A DNA stretch of 59,217 nucleotides, taken from assembly GCA_017857855.1 (NCBI GenBank), contig JAFMCI010000009.1, forward strand, positions 1 to 59,217, given 5' to 3'. Shown in pieces: positions 1-10,260 of this stretch. Source of the stretch: Bacteroidia bacterium. GTDB lineage: Bacteria > Bacteroidota > Bacteroidia > NS11-12g > UBA9320. The notes beneath the pieces were generated by a model. It made no database searches. It saw nothing but the letters and a program-made list of their open reading frames with translations, and was not told the origin of the DNA. The position numbers and the translations under genes are program-made. Position 1 is the first letter of the stretch. Each line of letters starts with the position of its first letter.

Positions 1-169
1 AAAAGAGGTAATCTTATTTTGTCCCACTTTGGGCATAAATCCATCAAAAATCTAGTCATTAACCGTCGATAAACGCTAATTCTGTATATTTACGGGAATT
101 TCTACCACTACATAAAACATTAGTAACCAAGTTAATAACATTGATTGTGGAATACTTATTTCAAATAAG

Positions 170-194
170 TGGGAGGATGTGGGAGAAAGTGGGA
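170..194 (+). promoter_or_regulatory. Triple MraZ-box operator upstream of the dcw cluster
   Basis: Three direct TGGGA repeats start at 170, 180 and 190, exactly 10 bases apart. This matches the TGGGN-N5 repeat architecture that MraZ binds at its own promoter in E. coli. The next gene is mraZ, so negative autoregulation of the whole cluster is the natural inference. The repeats overlap the upstream in-frame GTG at 179, which argues that translation starts further downstream. An inverted TCCCA and a TGGGC near 22-36 may be a further, weaker site. Confidence 0.75.
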
Positions 195-232
195 TATTTC
201 GTCATACTTTTGTTTCCAAGAAATTAATAGCA

Positions 233-715
233 TTGGATAAGCCGCTGTATATAGGAGAATTTGAAGTAAAACTGGACGACAAGGGTCGGGTGGTGCTTCC
301 TGCTGGCTTAAAAAAGCAGTTGCCTCCTGATGCGGTAAGTAAATTGGTGGTTAATCGTGGTTTTGAAAAATGCCTAACTCTTTATACTCGAGCAGATTGG
401 GATTTAGAATTAACCAATCTTTCTTCTCTAAATCACTTTAATAAGAAACATCGTCTTTTCGTTCGTCAATTCAGTAATGGAGCTACAGAAGTGCAGCTAG
501 ACAATGCTTCAAGATTACTGGTGCCTAAGAAGTTGTGCGAATACGCAGAAATTAAAAATGAAGCTATTTTTTATGCGTATGGCAATAGAATAGAAATCTG
601 GAGTAAACACTTGTACGAGCAAATGATGGAAGTAGACGCTGATGATTTTGCGGATCTTGCTGAAGATGTATTGGGTGGAGCCGGAAGTAACGGAAGTGGA
701 GGTGAGGATGAGTAA
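233..715 (+). CDS. mraZ: Transcriptional regulator MraZ
   Basis: MraZ is a ring-forming DNA-binding protein with two SpoVT/AbrB-like halves that represses the dcw promoter. The first half shows the KGRVVLP motif shortly after the start; the second half shows the related DNASRLLVPKKL motif. With the TTG at 233 the protein has 160 residues, close to the usual 150. A GTG at 179 is in frame but lies inside the MraZ boxes and would add residues not typical of the family, so I prefer 233; the choice is uncertain. The acidic Gly/Ser-rich tail overlaps rsmH by 8 bases (ATGAGTAA), indicating translational coupling. Confidence 0.88.
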   Translation: MDKPLYIGEFEVKLDDKGRVVLPAGLKKQLPPDAVSKLVVNRGFEKCLTLYTRADWDLELTNLSSLNHFNKKHRLFVRQFSNGATEVQLDNASRLLVPKKLCEYAEIKNEAIFYAYGNRIEIWSKHLYEQMMEVDADDFADLAEDVLGGAGSNGSGGEDE

Positions 716-1613
716 TTATCATGTTCCTGTTATGCTTAAAGAGTGTTTGGAAGGCTTAAACATAAATCCCAAGGGAACATATGTAGATGTGACTTATGGC
801 GGAGGTGGACATTCCCGAGCTATACTCGATGCGTTAGATCAAGACGGTACCTTAATTGTTTTTGATCAAGATGCGGATGCCTTACGAAATAACATAGAGG
901 ATAAGCGATTGCTTTTTTGCGAAGCTAATTTTAGATACTTAGAAAATTTTTGTTCGTATCATAATGTGGGTCAGTTGGATGGTCTTTTGGCAGATTTAGG
1001 TGTGAGTTCTTATCATTTGGATGAACGTAGTAGAGGTTTTTCTTTTCGTTTTGGTGAGTCTGATTTGGATATGCGTATGAATACGGAGTCTGAGATTTCA
1101 GCTAAACAAGTATTAAACACCTATGATCAGCCAAAGCTTGCTAAGGTTCTACGTAGCTATGGAGAACTGGATAAAGCATCTATGTTAGCAAATGCGATTG
1201 TTGATTACAGAGGAGTAAAGGAAATAATTACCACAGAAGACTTGGAAGTTGCAGTGTCTAAGTTCTTAAATGATAAGACAAAAAATAAAACACTAGCTAA
1301 GATATATCAAGCGGTTCGTATTGAGGTAAATGCAGAGATAAGAACCCTAGAGCAAATGCTCGAGCAAGCTACAAGGTTGCTTAAGCCTGAAGGTCGATTG
1401 GTGGTAATGTCTTACCATTCGTTGGAGGATCGTATTGTAAAAAATTTGATACAAACAGGTAACGTTGCTGGAGATAGAGTTACTGATCATTTTGGCAATT
1501 TGCCTCAAGTGTACAAAGCGTTAACTAAGAAGCCAGTTGTGGCTACGAGTGATGAGATAGGGCTCAATACCAGAGCTAGAAGTGCCAAATTACGAATAGC
1601 GGAAAAAATCTAA
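708..1613 (+). CDS. rsmH: 16S rRNA (cytosine(1402)-N(4))-methyltransferase RsmH
   Basis: RsmH (MraW) methylates N4 of C1402 in the 16S rRNA decoding site using S-adenosylmethionine. The protein begins MSNYHVPVML and has 301 residues, the normal family length. The SAM-binding loop DVTYGGGGHS lies around residues 27-36 and the late MSYHSLEDRIVK block is also present. An in-frame ATG at 642 exists, but it lies inside mraZ and adds residues foreign to the family, so the ATG at 708 is chosen. It is the second gene of the dcw operon and its stop codon overlaps the next ATG by one base. Confidence 0.95.
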   Translation: MSNYHVPVMLKECLEGLNINPKGTYVDVTYGGGGHSRAILDALDQDGTLIVFDQDADALRNNIEDKRLLFCEANFRYLENFCSYHNVGQLDGLLADLGVSSYHLDERSRGFSFRFGESDLDMRMNTESEISAKQVLNTYDQPKLAKVLRSYGELDKASMLANAIVDYRGVKEIITTEDLEVAVSKFLNDKTKNKTLAKIYQAVRIEVNAEIRTLEQMLEQATRLLKPEGRLVVMSYHSLEDRIVKNLIQTGNVAGDRVTDHFGNLPQVYKALTKKPVVATSDEIGLNTRARSAKLRIAEKI

Positions 1614-1915
1614 TGGCTGCTACTAAAAAATCCACTTCGAACAAAGAAATTACCCTTACTGCCGAATGGATTTACTACCTAGGCTTCTTGTTTGCCTTAG
1701 CTCTGCTGTATATATATCTGACGCATCGTACAGATAATTTTGTACGCGACATAGAGACAGCTAAAAAAAATCTTATTGAGTTACGTGCTGAAAATATCAC
1801 GTTAAAGGCGGAGATTATGAAAAATAGATCACGTGCCAATCTCGAAGAAAGATTGTCTGATCAAGGGGTGAAAGAGCCAAATAGACCTATTAACTTAATT
1901 CCTAATACTAAATGA
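1613..1915 (+). CDS. ftsL: FtsL-like cell division protein
   Basis: This is a 100-residue single-pass membrane protein: a basic N-terminus, a hydrophobic segment around residues 19-37, then a heptad-rich coiled-coil stretch around residues 40-80. Size, topology and position between rsmH and the division transpeptidase gene identify it as FtsL, the small divisome protein that bridges FtsQ and the FtsW/FtsI synthase. Sequence conservation in this family is very low, so the call rests mainly on context. The start overlaps the rsmH stop (TAATG) and the end overlaps ftsI by four bases. Confidence 0.8.
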   Translation: MAATKKSTSNKEITLTAEWIYYLGFLFALALLYIYLTHRTDNFVRDIETAKKNLIELRAENITLKAEIMKNRSRANLEERLSDQGVKEPNRPINLIPNTK

Positions 1916-3981
1916 CCAATATCAAGCGAGATATATTGTGGCGTGTGGTATTTGGTATGGGGGCGGTAGTCATTTTTGCCGGTCTTATTCTTTTTCAAAT
2001 GTTCAAAGTGCAGGTGCTTGAAGGTGAAAAATGGCTGAGTTTATCAGATAGTATCACCATACATCAGCAAGATATTTCTGCTTCCCGAGGCAATATTTTT
2101 TCTGATGACGGAAGTTTACTTTCTACGTCAATGCCTATTTATGAGATACGTTGGGATGCTACAGTTCCAAGTTCAGATACGTTTAAGACATACGTAGATC
2201 AATTGGCAATTGGTCTCTCAGAGGTTTTTCCAGACAACACAGCTTCATACTATCGTACTATGCTTTTAAGAGCGAGGAGAGATAAAAACAGGTATACGCT
2301 GATACGAAGAAGAGTGACCTATTCTGAGCAAAAAGTGCTCAAAAAATTACCTTTATTTAACAAAGGAAGATACAAAGGAGGCTATCTCTCAGAGCTTACC
2401 ACTAAACGTGTAAAACCAGCCGGGCAATTGGCGTATAGGACTATTGGTTATAGCACAATAGATAATCCGGGCGTGGGTTTGGAGCGAGCTTATAATAGTG
2501 ATCTCGGTGGGGTTAAGGGTAAGCGTATTGTTCAGAGAATTTCAGGAGGCTACAGGCCAGTAAATGATGAAAATCTTCTTGAGCCTCAAAATGGTAGAGA
2601 CGTACATACTACGATAAACATTGATTTTCAGGAAATAACCCAACGGTCACTGGAGAAAGCCTTATTAAAACATAAAGCAGACCACGGGAGCGTAATTGTA
2701 ATGGAAGTAGCGACGGGTAAGATAAAAGCTATTTCTAATTTAAGAGTAACGGAAACAGGTGAGTTTGTGGAGCAGTACAACAGTGCCATAGGGGAGAGTT
2801 ATGAGCCCGGTAGTGTATGGAAGGTTTTTTCTGCAATGGCTGCTTTTGAAGACGAGCTTATTGATTTAGATGACAGTTTAGATATTCAAAATGGTGAGCG
2901 AGATTACTTTGGTAAGCCTATGCAAGACTCCGATAAAGGGCGTTTTCAAAAAATGAGTTTTACGCAAGCCTTTGCAAGATCAAGTAATGTGGCATTTTCA
3001 TCTATCATTTTTGATAACTATAATAAGAATCCAAGTAAATATTTAGCGCATCTCAAAACGTTAGATTTAGACAAGAAAACAGGAATAGAAATCTTGGGTG
3101 AACCCAAGCCTTTTTTGAACCATCCTAGCAGTAGTTCTTGGTCTAAGCTTACGCTTCCATGGTTGGCAATAGGTTATGAAAATCAGCATACTCCGCTTCA
3201 ATTACTTGCAGCGTATAATGGTATTATTAATGATGGTAAAATGATTAAGCCACGATTGGTAAACGAGGTTACTGATGCAGGATTAGTGATCAAAGACAAT
3301 AACAAAAAAGTAAAAGAAGTGACGGTGTGTTCTAAGGAGACGTCGGATAAAATCAAAAAATTAACGGCCGCTGTATTTACCGAAGGTTCTGCGAGTAACG
3401 TAAAATCAAACGTAGTTGCCCTGGCTGGCAAAACGGGTACAGCACAAATTGCAAGTGGCGGAGCTTACCAAACTACCAAGTTGTACAATGCCAGTTTCGT
3501 AGGTCACTTTCCGGCAGATAAACCAGCTTACAGTATATACGTGATGATAAATAGACCGAGTAATGGAGCTTTTTATGCATCGTATGTGGCAGCACCTGTT
3601 TTTGCGGAAATAGCCGAAAAAATATATACCATTAGTGTTAAGCAAGAAGTAAACGCTAGTGTAAAAAAGGCACCCACTTATACGGCAGGATATGTCTCTG
3701 ATTTTAATATCCTAAGTAGGTATTTGAATATTTCGTTAAATGAAGAGATAGATGGAGAGGTAGTAAGAATAGACGCAACCAAAGGAACAGCAAAAAATGT
3801 TGTAGTAAATACTGGCATAATGCCAAATGTAAAAGGATTGGGTGCCAAAGACGCCATGTATTTATTGGAAATGCAAGGGTTGAAACCACTTATATCAGGT
3901 TATGGCAGAGTGATGGAACAAAGTCCGAATCCGGGTGTGAGAGTTATCAAAAATCAACGTGTAAGAATTCAATTAAAATGA
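1912..3981 (+). CDS. ftsI: Division-specific peptidoglycan transpeptidase (PBP2/FtsI) with PASTA domain
   Basis: This is a class B penicillin-binding protein that cross-links septal peptidoglycan. A short cytoplasmic tail and one membrane helix (about residues 10-30) precede the dimerisation domain. The transpeptidase motifs are intact: SVWK with nucleophile S301, SSN at 357-359, and KTGT at 507-510. A PASTA domain occupies roughly the last 60 residues, from about MPNVKGL. At 689 residues it is longer than E. coli FtsI because of this C-terminal domain, which is common in Bacteroidota. It overlaps ftsL and murE by four bases each. Confidence 0.93.
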   Translation: MTNIKRDILWRVVFGMGAVVIFAGLILFQMFKVQVLEGEKWLSLSDSITIHQQDISASRGNIFSDDGSLLSTSMPIYEIRWDATVPSSDTFKTYVDQLAIGLSEVFPDNTASYYRTMLLRARRDKNRYTLIRRRVTYSEQKVLKKLPLFNKGRYKGGYLSELTTKRVKPAGQLAYRTIGYSTIDNPGVGLERAYNSDLGGVKGKRIVQRISGGYRPVNDENLLEPQNGRDVHTTINIDFQEITQRSLEKALLKHKADHGSVIVMEVATGKIKAISNLRVTETGEFVEQYNSAIGESYEPGSVWKVFSAMAAFEDELIDLDDSLDIQNGERDYFGKPMQDSDKGRFQKMSFTQAFARSSNVAFSSIIFDNYNKNPSKYLAHLKTLDLDKKTGIEILGEPKPFLNHPSSSSWSKLTLPWLAIGYENQHTPLQLLAAYNGIINDGKMIKPRLVNEVTDAGLVIKDNNKKVKEVTVCSKETSDKIKKLTAAVFTEGSASNVKSNVVALAGKTGTAQIASGGAYQTTKLYNASFVGHFPADKPAYSIYVMINRPSNGAFYASYVAAPVFAEIAEKIYTISVKQEVNASVKKAPTYTAGYVSDFNILSRYLNISLNEEIDGEVVRIDATKGTAKNVVVNTGIMPNVKGLGAKDAMYLLEMQGLKPLISGYGRVMEQSPNPGVRVIKNQRVRIQLK

Positions 3982-5435
3982 GAACATTAAGCGATATACT
4001 GTTAGCAATTAAGCCGATTTCGATTTATGGAGACATTGAAATAGAGGTGGCAGGACTTACGCTAGACTCCAGAGCGGTTAAAGCTGATTATGTTTTTGCA
4101 GCTATAAAAGGGGTAAGTACCGACGGTCACTTATTTATACCTAAGGCTATTTCTTTAGGAGCAACGGTAATTTTGTGCGAACAACCTCTAGAAGCACAAG
4201 AAGGAATAACCGTTATTTTGGTGGAGGATGCTGCAGAGGCACTGGGTTGTTTAGCTTCTGAATTTTACGATAATCCAAGCCATAACCTAAAACTAATAGG
4301 AGTAACCGGAACTAATGGCAAAACCTCTATCGCTACTATGCTATATGAGTGCTTTATGAATTTAGGTCATAAAAGTGGCTTACTCTCTACTATTAAATAT
4401 AGTATAAACGGAACAGATACTGCTTCTACACATACCACTCCAAACAGCGTTCGCATCAATGAATTGCTTGCAGAGATGGTAGATGCAGGTTGTGAATATG
4501 CGTTTATGGAAGTGAGTTCACACGCATTGCATCAGAAAAGAACAGCGGGACTAGAATTTGATGGTGCGGTTTTCACGAACATCACACACGATCATTTAGA
4601 TTATCATACTGATTTTAAAGATTATTTATATACCAAGAAAAGACTTTTTGATGGGTTAACGCTCAATGCATTTGCACTGGTAAATAAAGATGATAAGAAC
4701 GGCTTGGTCATGATGCAAAATACTAAAGCTACCAAATACACCTATAGTTTAAAGTCGGTTTCTGATTTTAAAACTAAGGTTATCGAAAGTGATTTTAACG
4801 GAATGCTTTTAGATATTAATGGATCTGAAGTATGGTTAAGATTGGTAGGTAATTTTAATGCTTATAATGTATTAGCTGTTTATTCCGTCGCATTTTTATT
4901 GGGTAAAGAACACCTGGATATAGTAACGGCTTTAAGCGCCATTAATAGTGTGGATGGTCGTTTTCAAAGTATACAACAAGGAGGCGTAACTGCTATAGTT
5001 GATTATGCGCATACTCCAGACGCACTTCAAAATGTGGTAGACACTATCAATGCAATCCGTACCAAAAATGAGCAATTAATTACGGTAATAGGATGCGGCG
5101 GAGATAGAGATAGAGAGAAACGGCCTGTAATGGCTCGTATAGCCTGCATGGCCAGCGATAGAGTTATTCTTACTTCAGACAATCCACGCTCTGAAGACCC
5201 AGATGCCATAATAGAAGAAATGATGCTAGGTGTTGAACCTCGGTATTTCAAAAAAGTACTTAAAATAGTAAATAGAGAAGAAGCTATAAAAACGGCTATA
5301 AGCCTTAGTAATGCAGACGACGTAATACTCGTAGCGGGAAAAGGGCACGAAACATACCAAGATATAAATGGAGTAAAACACCCATTTGACGATAAAGCGA
5401 TTATTACCAAAAACTTAAAATTAATAAAAGACTAA
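3978..5435 (+). CDS. murE: UDP-MurNAc-tripeptide synthetase MurE (meso-DAP type)
   Basis: MurE adds the third amino acid to UDP-MurNAc-L-Ala-D-Glu in the cytoplasm. The P-loop [10 protein letters not shown] lies around residues 111-120. The DNPRSEDP motif near residue 398 is the signature of enzymes that select meso-diaminopimelate rather than lysine. The length of 485 residues is typical. It lies between ftsI and mraY with overlaps of four bases and one base, so it is probably translated by coupling. Confidence 0.95.
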   Translation: MRTLSDILLAIKPISIYGDIEIEVAGLTLDSRAVKADYVFAAIKGVSTDGHLFIPKAISLGATVILCEQPLEAQEGITVILVEDAAEALGCLASEFYDNPSHNLKLIGVTGTNGKTSIATMLYECFMNLGHKSGLLSTIKYSINGTDTASTHTTPNSVRINELLAEMVDAGCEYAFMEVSSHALHQKRTAGLEFDGAVFTNITHDHLDYHTDFKDYLYTKKRLFDGLTLNAFALVNKDDKNGLVMMQNTKATKYTYSLKSVSDFKTKVIESDFNGMLLDINGSEVWLRLVGNFNAYNVLAVYSVAFLLGKEHLDIVTALSAINSVDGRFQSIQQGGVTAIVDYAHTPDALQNVVDTINAIRTKNEQLITVIGCGGDRDREKRPVMARIACMASDRVILTSDNPRSEDPDAIIEEMMLGVEPRYFKKVLKIVNREEAIKTAISLSNADDVILVAGKGHETYQDINGVKHPFDDKAIITKNLKLIKD

Positions 5436-6685
5436 TGCTGTATCATTTATTCGATTATCTGCAACAAAATTACAATTTACCCGGGGCCGGAGTATTTCAA
5501 TATATCTCTTTTAGAGCGGCAATGGCGGTTATTATTTCGTTGGTTATCTCCTTGCTTTTTGGCAAAAGTTTAATTGAAAAACTTAGAAATCTTCAAGCGG
5601 CCGAAACAATCAGAACGCTAGGATTGGATGGCGAAGAGGCTAAGAAAGGTACCCCAACTATGGGAGGGTTAATCATTTTAGCCGCTATTCTTATCCCAAC
5701 CATCCTTTTTGCTAAGTTAAATAATGTGTATGTGTTGCTAATGATTTTTAGCACTATTTGGCTAGGTGTAATTGGTTTTATAGATGATTATATAAAAATA
5801 TACAAGAAAGATAAAGCCGGATTGGCGGGTAAGTTTAAGGTAATTGGACAAATCGGACTTGGAGTTATTGTGGCCTTAGTTCTACATTTTAATGATAATG
5901 TGGTTGTACGTGAGCAATATAAAATTGACACAGTAAGTGAGGCTCCAGCGGGAGCAGAGGTAAAAGAGATTAATGGACAGTTGATGTATTTTCAGGATGT
6001 AAAAAGTACAACCACTACACTTCCCTTTTTGAAAACACACCAAATAGACTATTCGAAACTGCTGTTTTGGATGGATGATGAAGGTGCTAATAAATGGGCT
6101 TGGGTGGTGTATATGTTAGTCGCTATTTTTATTATCACTGCGGTTTCTAACGGAGCAAATCTAACCGATGGTATAGATGGTCTTGCCGCAGGGAGTTCGG
6201 CAATTATTGGAGTTACACTGGCGGTATTGGCCTTTATAAGTGGTAACCTTATTTTTTCGGACTACTTGGGAATAATGTTTATTCCTAATCAAGGAGAATT
6301 GGTGATTTATGCGGCAGCGTTTGCTGGTGCGTGTATTGGATTTTTATGGTATAACAGTTTTCCTGCTCAAGTATTTATGGGTGATACAGGTAGTCTCGCT
6401 TTGGGTGGAGTTATAGCTGTGTTAGCACTTATGATTCGCAAGGAATTGGTCTTGCCTATACTCTGCGGTATTTTTTTAGCTGAGAATCTAAGTGTCATGA
6501 TTCAGGTAAGCTATTTTAAATATACTAAAAAGAAATATGGCGAGGGAAGACGTGTTTTCTTGATGTCTCCTTTACATCACCATTATCAAAAACTTGGTTA
6601 TGCCGAGCCTAAAATAGTTACCCGATTTTGGATAGTAGGCATTATGCTAGCCATTTTTACCATCATCACTTTCAAATTAAGATAA
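5435..6685 (+). CDS. mraY: Phospho-MurNAc-pentapeptide transferase MraY
   Basis: MraY transfers phospho-MurNAc-pentapeptide to undecaprenyl phosphate, making lipid I. About ten membrane helices are apparent. The catalytic aspartate motifs [14 protein letters not shown] and [12 protein letters not shown] and the histidine motif PLHHHYQ are all present. At 416 residues it exceeds E. coli MraY (360) because of an insertion of about 60 residues around positions 150-215 between helices, which I regard as a Bacteroidota feature. The ATG overlaps the murE stop codon by one base. Confidence 0.95.
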   Translation: MLYHLFDYLQQNYNLPGAGVFQYISFRAAMAVIISLVISLLFGKSLIEKLRNLQAAETIRTLGLDGEEAKKGTPTMGGLIILAAILIPTILFAKLNNVYVLLMIFSTIWLGVIGFIDDYIKIYKKDKAGLAGKFKVIGQIGLGVIVALVLHFNDNVVVREQYKIDTVSEAPAGAEVKEINGQLMYFQDVKSTTTTLPFLKTHQIDYSKLLFWMDDEGANKWAWVVYMLVAIFIITAVSNGANLTDGIDGLAAGSSAIIGVTLAVLAFISGNLIFSDYLGIMFIPNQGELVIYAAAFAGACIGFLWYNSFPAQVFMGDTGSLALGGVIAVLALMIRKELVLPILCGIFLAENLSVMIQVSYFKYTKKKYGEGRRVFLMSPLHHHYQKLGYAEPKIVTRFWIVGIMLAIFTIITFKLR

Positions 6686-6687
6686 AC

Positions 6688-8031
6688 GTGAGTAACCTTA
6701 TCTCCATATTAGGTGCCGGTGAAAGCGGTGTTGGATCAGCCATCTTAGCTCAGAAAGAAGGTTTTGATGTGTGGGTGTCTGACTATGGTCAAATAAAACC
6801 ACAATACAAAGCTGAGCTTGAGAAATATGGTATTGCCTATGAAGAAGGTGGTCACGATGTGGAGAAGATACTTTCTTCTGTTAAAATAGTTAAAAGCCCA
6901 GGGATAGCAGATACCGTTCCTATATTAAAGCAAGCTGCAGATCAAAATATACAGATTGAAGGAGAGATAGAGTTTGCAGCCGCATATACCAACGCAGTAC
7001 TTATCGGTATTACAGGAACCAATGGGAAAACAACCACGACACTTCTTACTCACCATTTGCTACAAAAAGCAGGGCTCAAAGTAGGTTTAGCGGGTAATGT
7101 AGGTTACAGTTTTGCAAAACAGGTTGCCGAAGAAAACCATGAATACTATGTGCTCGAACTGAGCAGTTTTCAGCTTGACGGTATGCATACCGTAAGATTG
7201 GATTACGCAGTATTACTAAATATCACTCCTGATCATTTAGATAGATATGATTCTTTTCAAGGATACATTGAGTCTAAGTTTAGAATAAATAATCATCAAA
7301 CCTCTGCGCAGAAATTTATTTACTGTGCTGATGATGAGGTGATTAAAAATCAACTTAAAAATCACATTACCGAAGCTCAGCTTATACCATTCACCTATGA
7401 TGGTGGTCCGTTGGAAGAAGGAGCTTGGGTAGCAGATAATCAAATCAACATAAAACTTAACAAACCAAAAACCGAATTTAACATGGCCGTAAATCAATTA
7501 ACAATCGCAGGTAAGCACAATACTTACAACTCTATGGCAGCGTCTATTATCGCCAATTCTTTGCTGATTAGAAAAGAGAGCATCAGAGAAAGTCTTTCTG
7601 ATTTTAAAAATGTAGAGCACAGACTGGAGTATGTAGCAAAGGTGAAGGGCATCAACTTTATAAACGACAGTAAAGCTACCAATGTAAATGCAGCTTGGTA
7701 TGCTCTTGAAAGCGTAGAAGATCCGATTATCTGGATAGCAGGTGGCGTTGATAAAGGAAATGATTACGAATCTCTTAGCCCTTTGGTTAAAGAAAAAGTA
7801 AGAATAATTGTGTGTCTTGGAGTAAATAATATGAAGTTACATCAAGCATTTCGTAAAGATGTGGACATGATGATTAACGCTAATTCAGCAGAGGAAGCGG
7901 TTCGAATTGCGTATAGTTTAGGTGAAAAAGGAGAAACAGTACTTCTTTCTCCTGCATGTGCTTCTTTTGATTTGTTTGAGAACTATCAAGATAGAGGTAA
8001 TCAGTTTAAAAGAGCAGTTAGAGGTTTATAA
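6688..8031 (+). CDS. murD: UDP-MurNAc-L-Ala:D-Glu ligase MurD
   Basis: MurD adds D-glutamate to UDP-MurNAc-L-Ala. The N-terminal Rossmann-like motif ILGAGESG and the ATP-binding GITGTNGKTTT near residue 110 are clear. The later NDSKATN motif is typical of MurD. I chose the GTG at 6688, three bases after the mraY stop codon, which gives 447 residues beginning VSNLISILGAG; an ATG at 6628 lies inside mraY and adds 20 residues unlike the family. The gene is followed after 8 bases by ftsW. Confidence 0.94.
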   Translation: MSNLISILGAGESGVGSAILAQKEGFDVWVSDYGQIKPQYKAELEKYGIAYEEGGHDVEKILSSVKIVKSPGIADTVPILKQAADQNIQIEGEIEFAAAYTNAVLIGITGTNGKTTTTLLTHHLLQKAGLKVGLAGNVGYSFAKQVAEENHEYYVLELSSFQLDGMHTVRLDYAVLLNITPDHLDRYDSFQGYIESKFRINNHQTSAQKFIYCADDEVIKNQLKNHITEAQLIPFTYDGGPLEEGAWVADNQINIKLNKPKTEFNMAVNQLTIAGKHNTYNSMAASIIANSLLIRKESIRESLSDFKNVEHRLEYVAKVKGINFINDSKATNVNAAWYALESVEDPIIWIAGGVDKGNDYESLSPLVKEKVRIIVCLGVNNMKLHQAFRKDVDMMINANSAEEAVRIAYSLGEKGETVLLSPACASFDLFENYQDRGNQFKRAVRGL

Positions 8032-8039
8032 GTTAGCGC

Positions 8040-9185
8040 GTGAAAGAGCTTTTTGGTAAATACTTAAAGGGCGATCCTGTAATATGGTTTGTCGTTTTGG
8101 CGCTCTCTGTAATAGGGGTTATGGCCGTGTATTCATCTACTGGTACTTTGGCATACAAAGACCGTGGCGGAGATACAGAGTACTACCTGATAAAGCATGT
8201 CTCATTGTTGGGTTTTGGTTTAGCAACAATGTGGCTTACGCATCTTATAAATATTCAATATTACTCACGTATTGGCCAGATTATGTTGTATTTGGCTGTT
8301 CCTCTTTTAATTTACACCCTTTTCTTCGGTCTTGAGATAAACGAAGCACGTAGATGGGTATCAATACCTGGCGGACTTACGGTTCAAAGTTCTGATTTTG
8401 CGAAGCTGGCTTTAATAGTTTTTGTAGCTAGATTTATGGCTAAGCGGCAGGGTGAAGTACATGATTTTAAGAAAACATTATTGCCCATATTAGGTTGGAT
8501 ACTCTTGGTTTGTGTCCTTATATTTCCGGAAGATTTTTCTACATCTGCAGTTCTTTTTTTAACGAGTATGCTGGTACTTTTTTTAGGTAGAATACCAATG
8601 AAACAAATCGGCTTACTTTTAGGAATTGGTGTGCTGGTTCTTGGAGGCTTGTTTGCATACGTTATGAATACGGACGTGCAATTTGGTAGGATTGCTACCA
8701 TGAAATCACGGATCGAAGCGTTTAGCAATGGCAGTGATGACGGGGGCAGTTTTCAGAGTAGACAGGCAAAGATAGCTGTGGCACGTGGAGGGCTTTTTGG
8801 CACAGGCCCAGGCCGAAGTCGACAAAAGAATTTTTTACCTTCTCCGTTTGCAGATTTTATCTATGCTATTATTATAGAAGAGTATGGCTACGCGGGAGGG
8901 TTGTTTTTACTGTTACTTTACATGACGTTGCTATATCGTGCATTTAGTATCGTCTTACGAACAGAAAATTCACTAGCGGCACTATTGGCTATTGGACTTT
9001 CATTTAGCTTGGTGGTGCAAGCGTTGATTAATATGGGTGTTGCTGTAAATATTTTGCCCGTTACAGGGTTGGCTCTGCCTATCGTAAGTAGGGGAGGTAC
9101 CTCTATATTATTTGTAAGTATAGCATTTGGTATCATACTAAGTGCAAGTAGAACCGTATATACAGATAAGGAAGATGCAGAATAA
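8040..9185 (+). CDS. ftsW: Septal peptidoglycan polymerase FtsW
   Basis: FtsW is a SEDS-family glycosyltransferase that polymerises lipid II at the septum together with FtsI. The 381-residue protein has about ten hydrophobic segments and the late SEDS signature PIVSRGGTSIL. The start is a GTG eight bases after murD. A soluble loop around residues 215-265 precedes the GTGPGRSRQKNFLP motif, which is typical of the family. It overlaps murG by 11 bases. Confidence 0.94.
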   Translation: MKELFGKYLKGDPVIWFVVLALSVIGVMAVYSSTGTLAYKDRGGDTEYYLIKHVSLLGFGLATMWLTHLINIQYYSRIGQIMLYLAVPLLIYTLFFGLEINEARRWVSIPGGLTVQSSDFAKLALIVFVARFMAKRQGEVHDFKKTLLPILGWILLVCVLIFPEDFSTSAVLFLTSMLVLFLGRIPMKQIGLLLGIGVLVLGGLFAYVMNTDVQFGRIATMKSRIEAFSNGSDDGGSFQSRQAKIAVARGGLFGTGPGRSRQKNFLPSPFADFIYAIIIEEYGYAGGLFLLLLYMTLLYRAFSIVLRTENSLAALLAIGLSFSLVVQALINMGVAVNILPVTGLALPIVSRGGTSILFVSIAFGIILSASRTVYTDKEDAE

Positions 9186-10260
9186 ATTACGTGTATTGAT
9201 ATCTGGCGGAGGCACTGGGGGGCATGTATTCCCTGCTATAGCAATTGCCAATGAAATAATGAAAAAGTATCCAGACGCTGCAATCGAATTTGTAGGAGCC
9301 TCAGGTAGAATGGAAATGGAAAAAGTTCCAGCAGCAGGATATAAAATTCATGGACTTTGGATTTCGGGTTTTCAGAGAAGTTGGAGTTTACAGAACCTTA
9401 TGCTCCCATTTAAGGTGATTTTTAGCTTATTGAAATCCTACCGAATTATTAAAGCATTTAAACCCACATTTACGGTTGGGGTAGGAGGCTACGCAAGTGG
9501 ACCGCTTAATTATATGGCTAGTAAAATGAGTGTGCCCGTTTATTTGCAAGAACAAAATTCCTATCCAGGGATAACTAACAAGTTGCTTAAAAATATTGCC
9601 CGAAAAATATGTGTGGCCTATGATGGCATGGAGCTATTTTTCCCTGCCCAAAAAATAGTAGTTACGGGTAATCCAATACGACAAGACTTGCTTGCAGATA
9701 CCGCTAGTCAAAGTGAGGCAAGGGATTATTTTAGATTGGCAAACGATAAAAAAACTGTTTTAGTAGTAGGAGGAAGTCTTGGTGCACGAACCATAAACGA
9801 AGCTATTATGGCAAACTTAGAGAAAATGCAGCATGCCGGAATTCAGCTTTTGTGGCAAACGGGTAAAAACTTCTCCGGTGAATTTGGTGACTTTAGTTGG
9901 GGAACTAGAACCGCATTTATACAACGCATGGACTTGGCTTATCAATGTGCAGATGTTGTTATAAGCAGGGCTGGAGCCATGTCTGTATCGGAACTAGCGG
10001 CGCTAGGTAAACCCACTATTTTTATTCCATCACCCTTTGTGGCTGAAGATCATCAGACTAAAAATGCCATGAGTTTGGTTCAGAAAAATGCAGCTCTCTT
10101 ATGTAAAGATGGAGAAGCCACAGAGAATATAGCGGATATGCTCTTGGAGTTACTCCGGAATCAATCGCAACTGGATATGCTTTCCAAAGAAATCATTAAA
10201 CTAGGGAAGCCCAATGCAGCAGAAAGTATAGTTAACGAAATTATAAAAGACCTTGGATAA
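9175..10260 (+). CDS. murG: UDP-GlcNAc:lipid I GlcNAc transferase MurG
   Basis: MurG converts lipid I to lipid II at the inner face of the membrane. The N-terminal GGGTGGHVFPA motif is at residues 8-18. The second domain carries SRAGAMSVSELAALGKP and AEDHQTKNA, the UDP-GlcNAc binding signatures of this GT28 enzyme. The ATG at 9175 gives 361 residues; an upstream in-frame start at 9142 would add 11 residues from inside ftsW. The gene overlaps ftsW by 11 bases and murC by 8. Confidence 0.95.
   Translation: MQNKLRVLISGGGTGGHVFPAIAIANEIMKKYPDAAIEFVGASGRMEMEKVPAAGYKIHGLWISGFQRSWSLQNLMLPFKVIFSLLKSYRIIKAFKPTFTVGVGGYASGPLNYMASKMSVPVYLQEQNSYPGITNKLLKNIARKICVAYDGMELFFPAQKIVVTGNPIRQDLLADTASQSEARDYFRLANDKKTVLVVGGSLGARTINEAIMANLEKMQHAGIQLLWQTGKNFSGEFGDFSWGTRTAFIQRMDLAYQCADVVISRAGAMSVSELAALGKPTIFIPSPFVAEDHQTKNAMSLVQKNAALLCKDGEATENIADMLLELLRNQSQLDMLSKEIIKLGKPNAAESIVNEIIKDLG

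Noticed and set aside
3198-3889. Three minus-strand reading frames antisense to ftsI and murE
   Set aside because: They lie wholly inside well-supported plus-strand genes, have no recognisable domains and no promoter or start context, and are best explained as shadows of codon bias.
5027-5410. 127-residue minus-strand frame opposite murE
   Set aside because: It is fully antisense to conserved MurE codons and its Ser/Ile-rich sequence is typical of a reverse-complement shadow.
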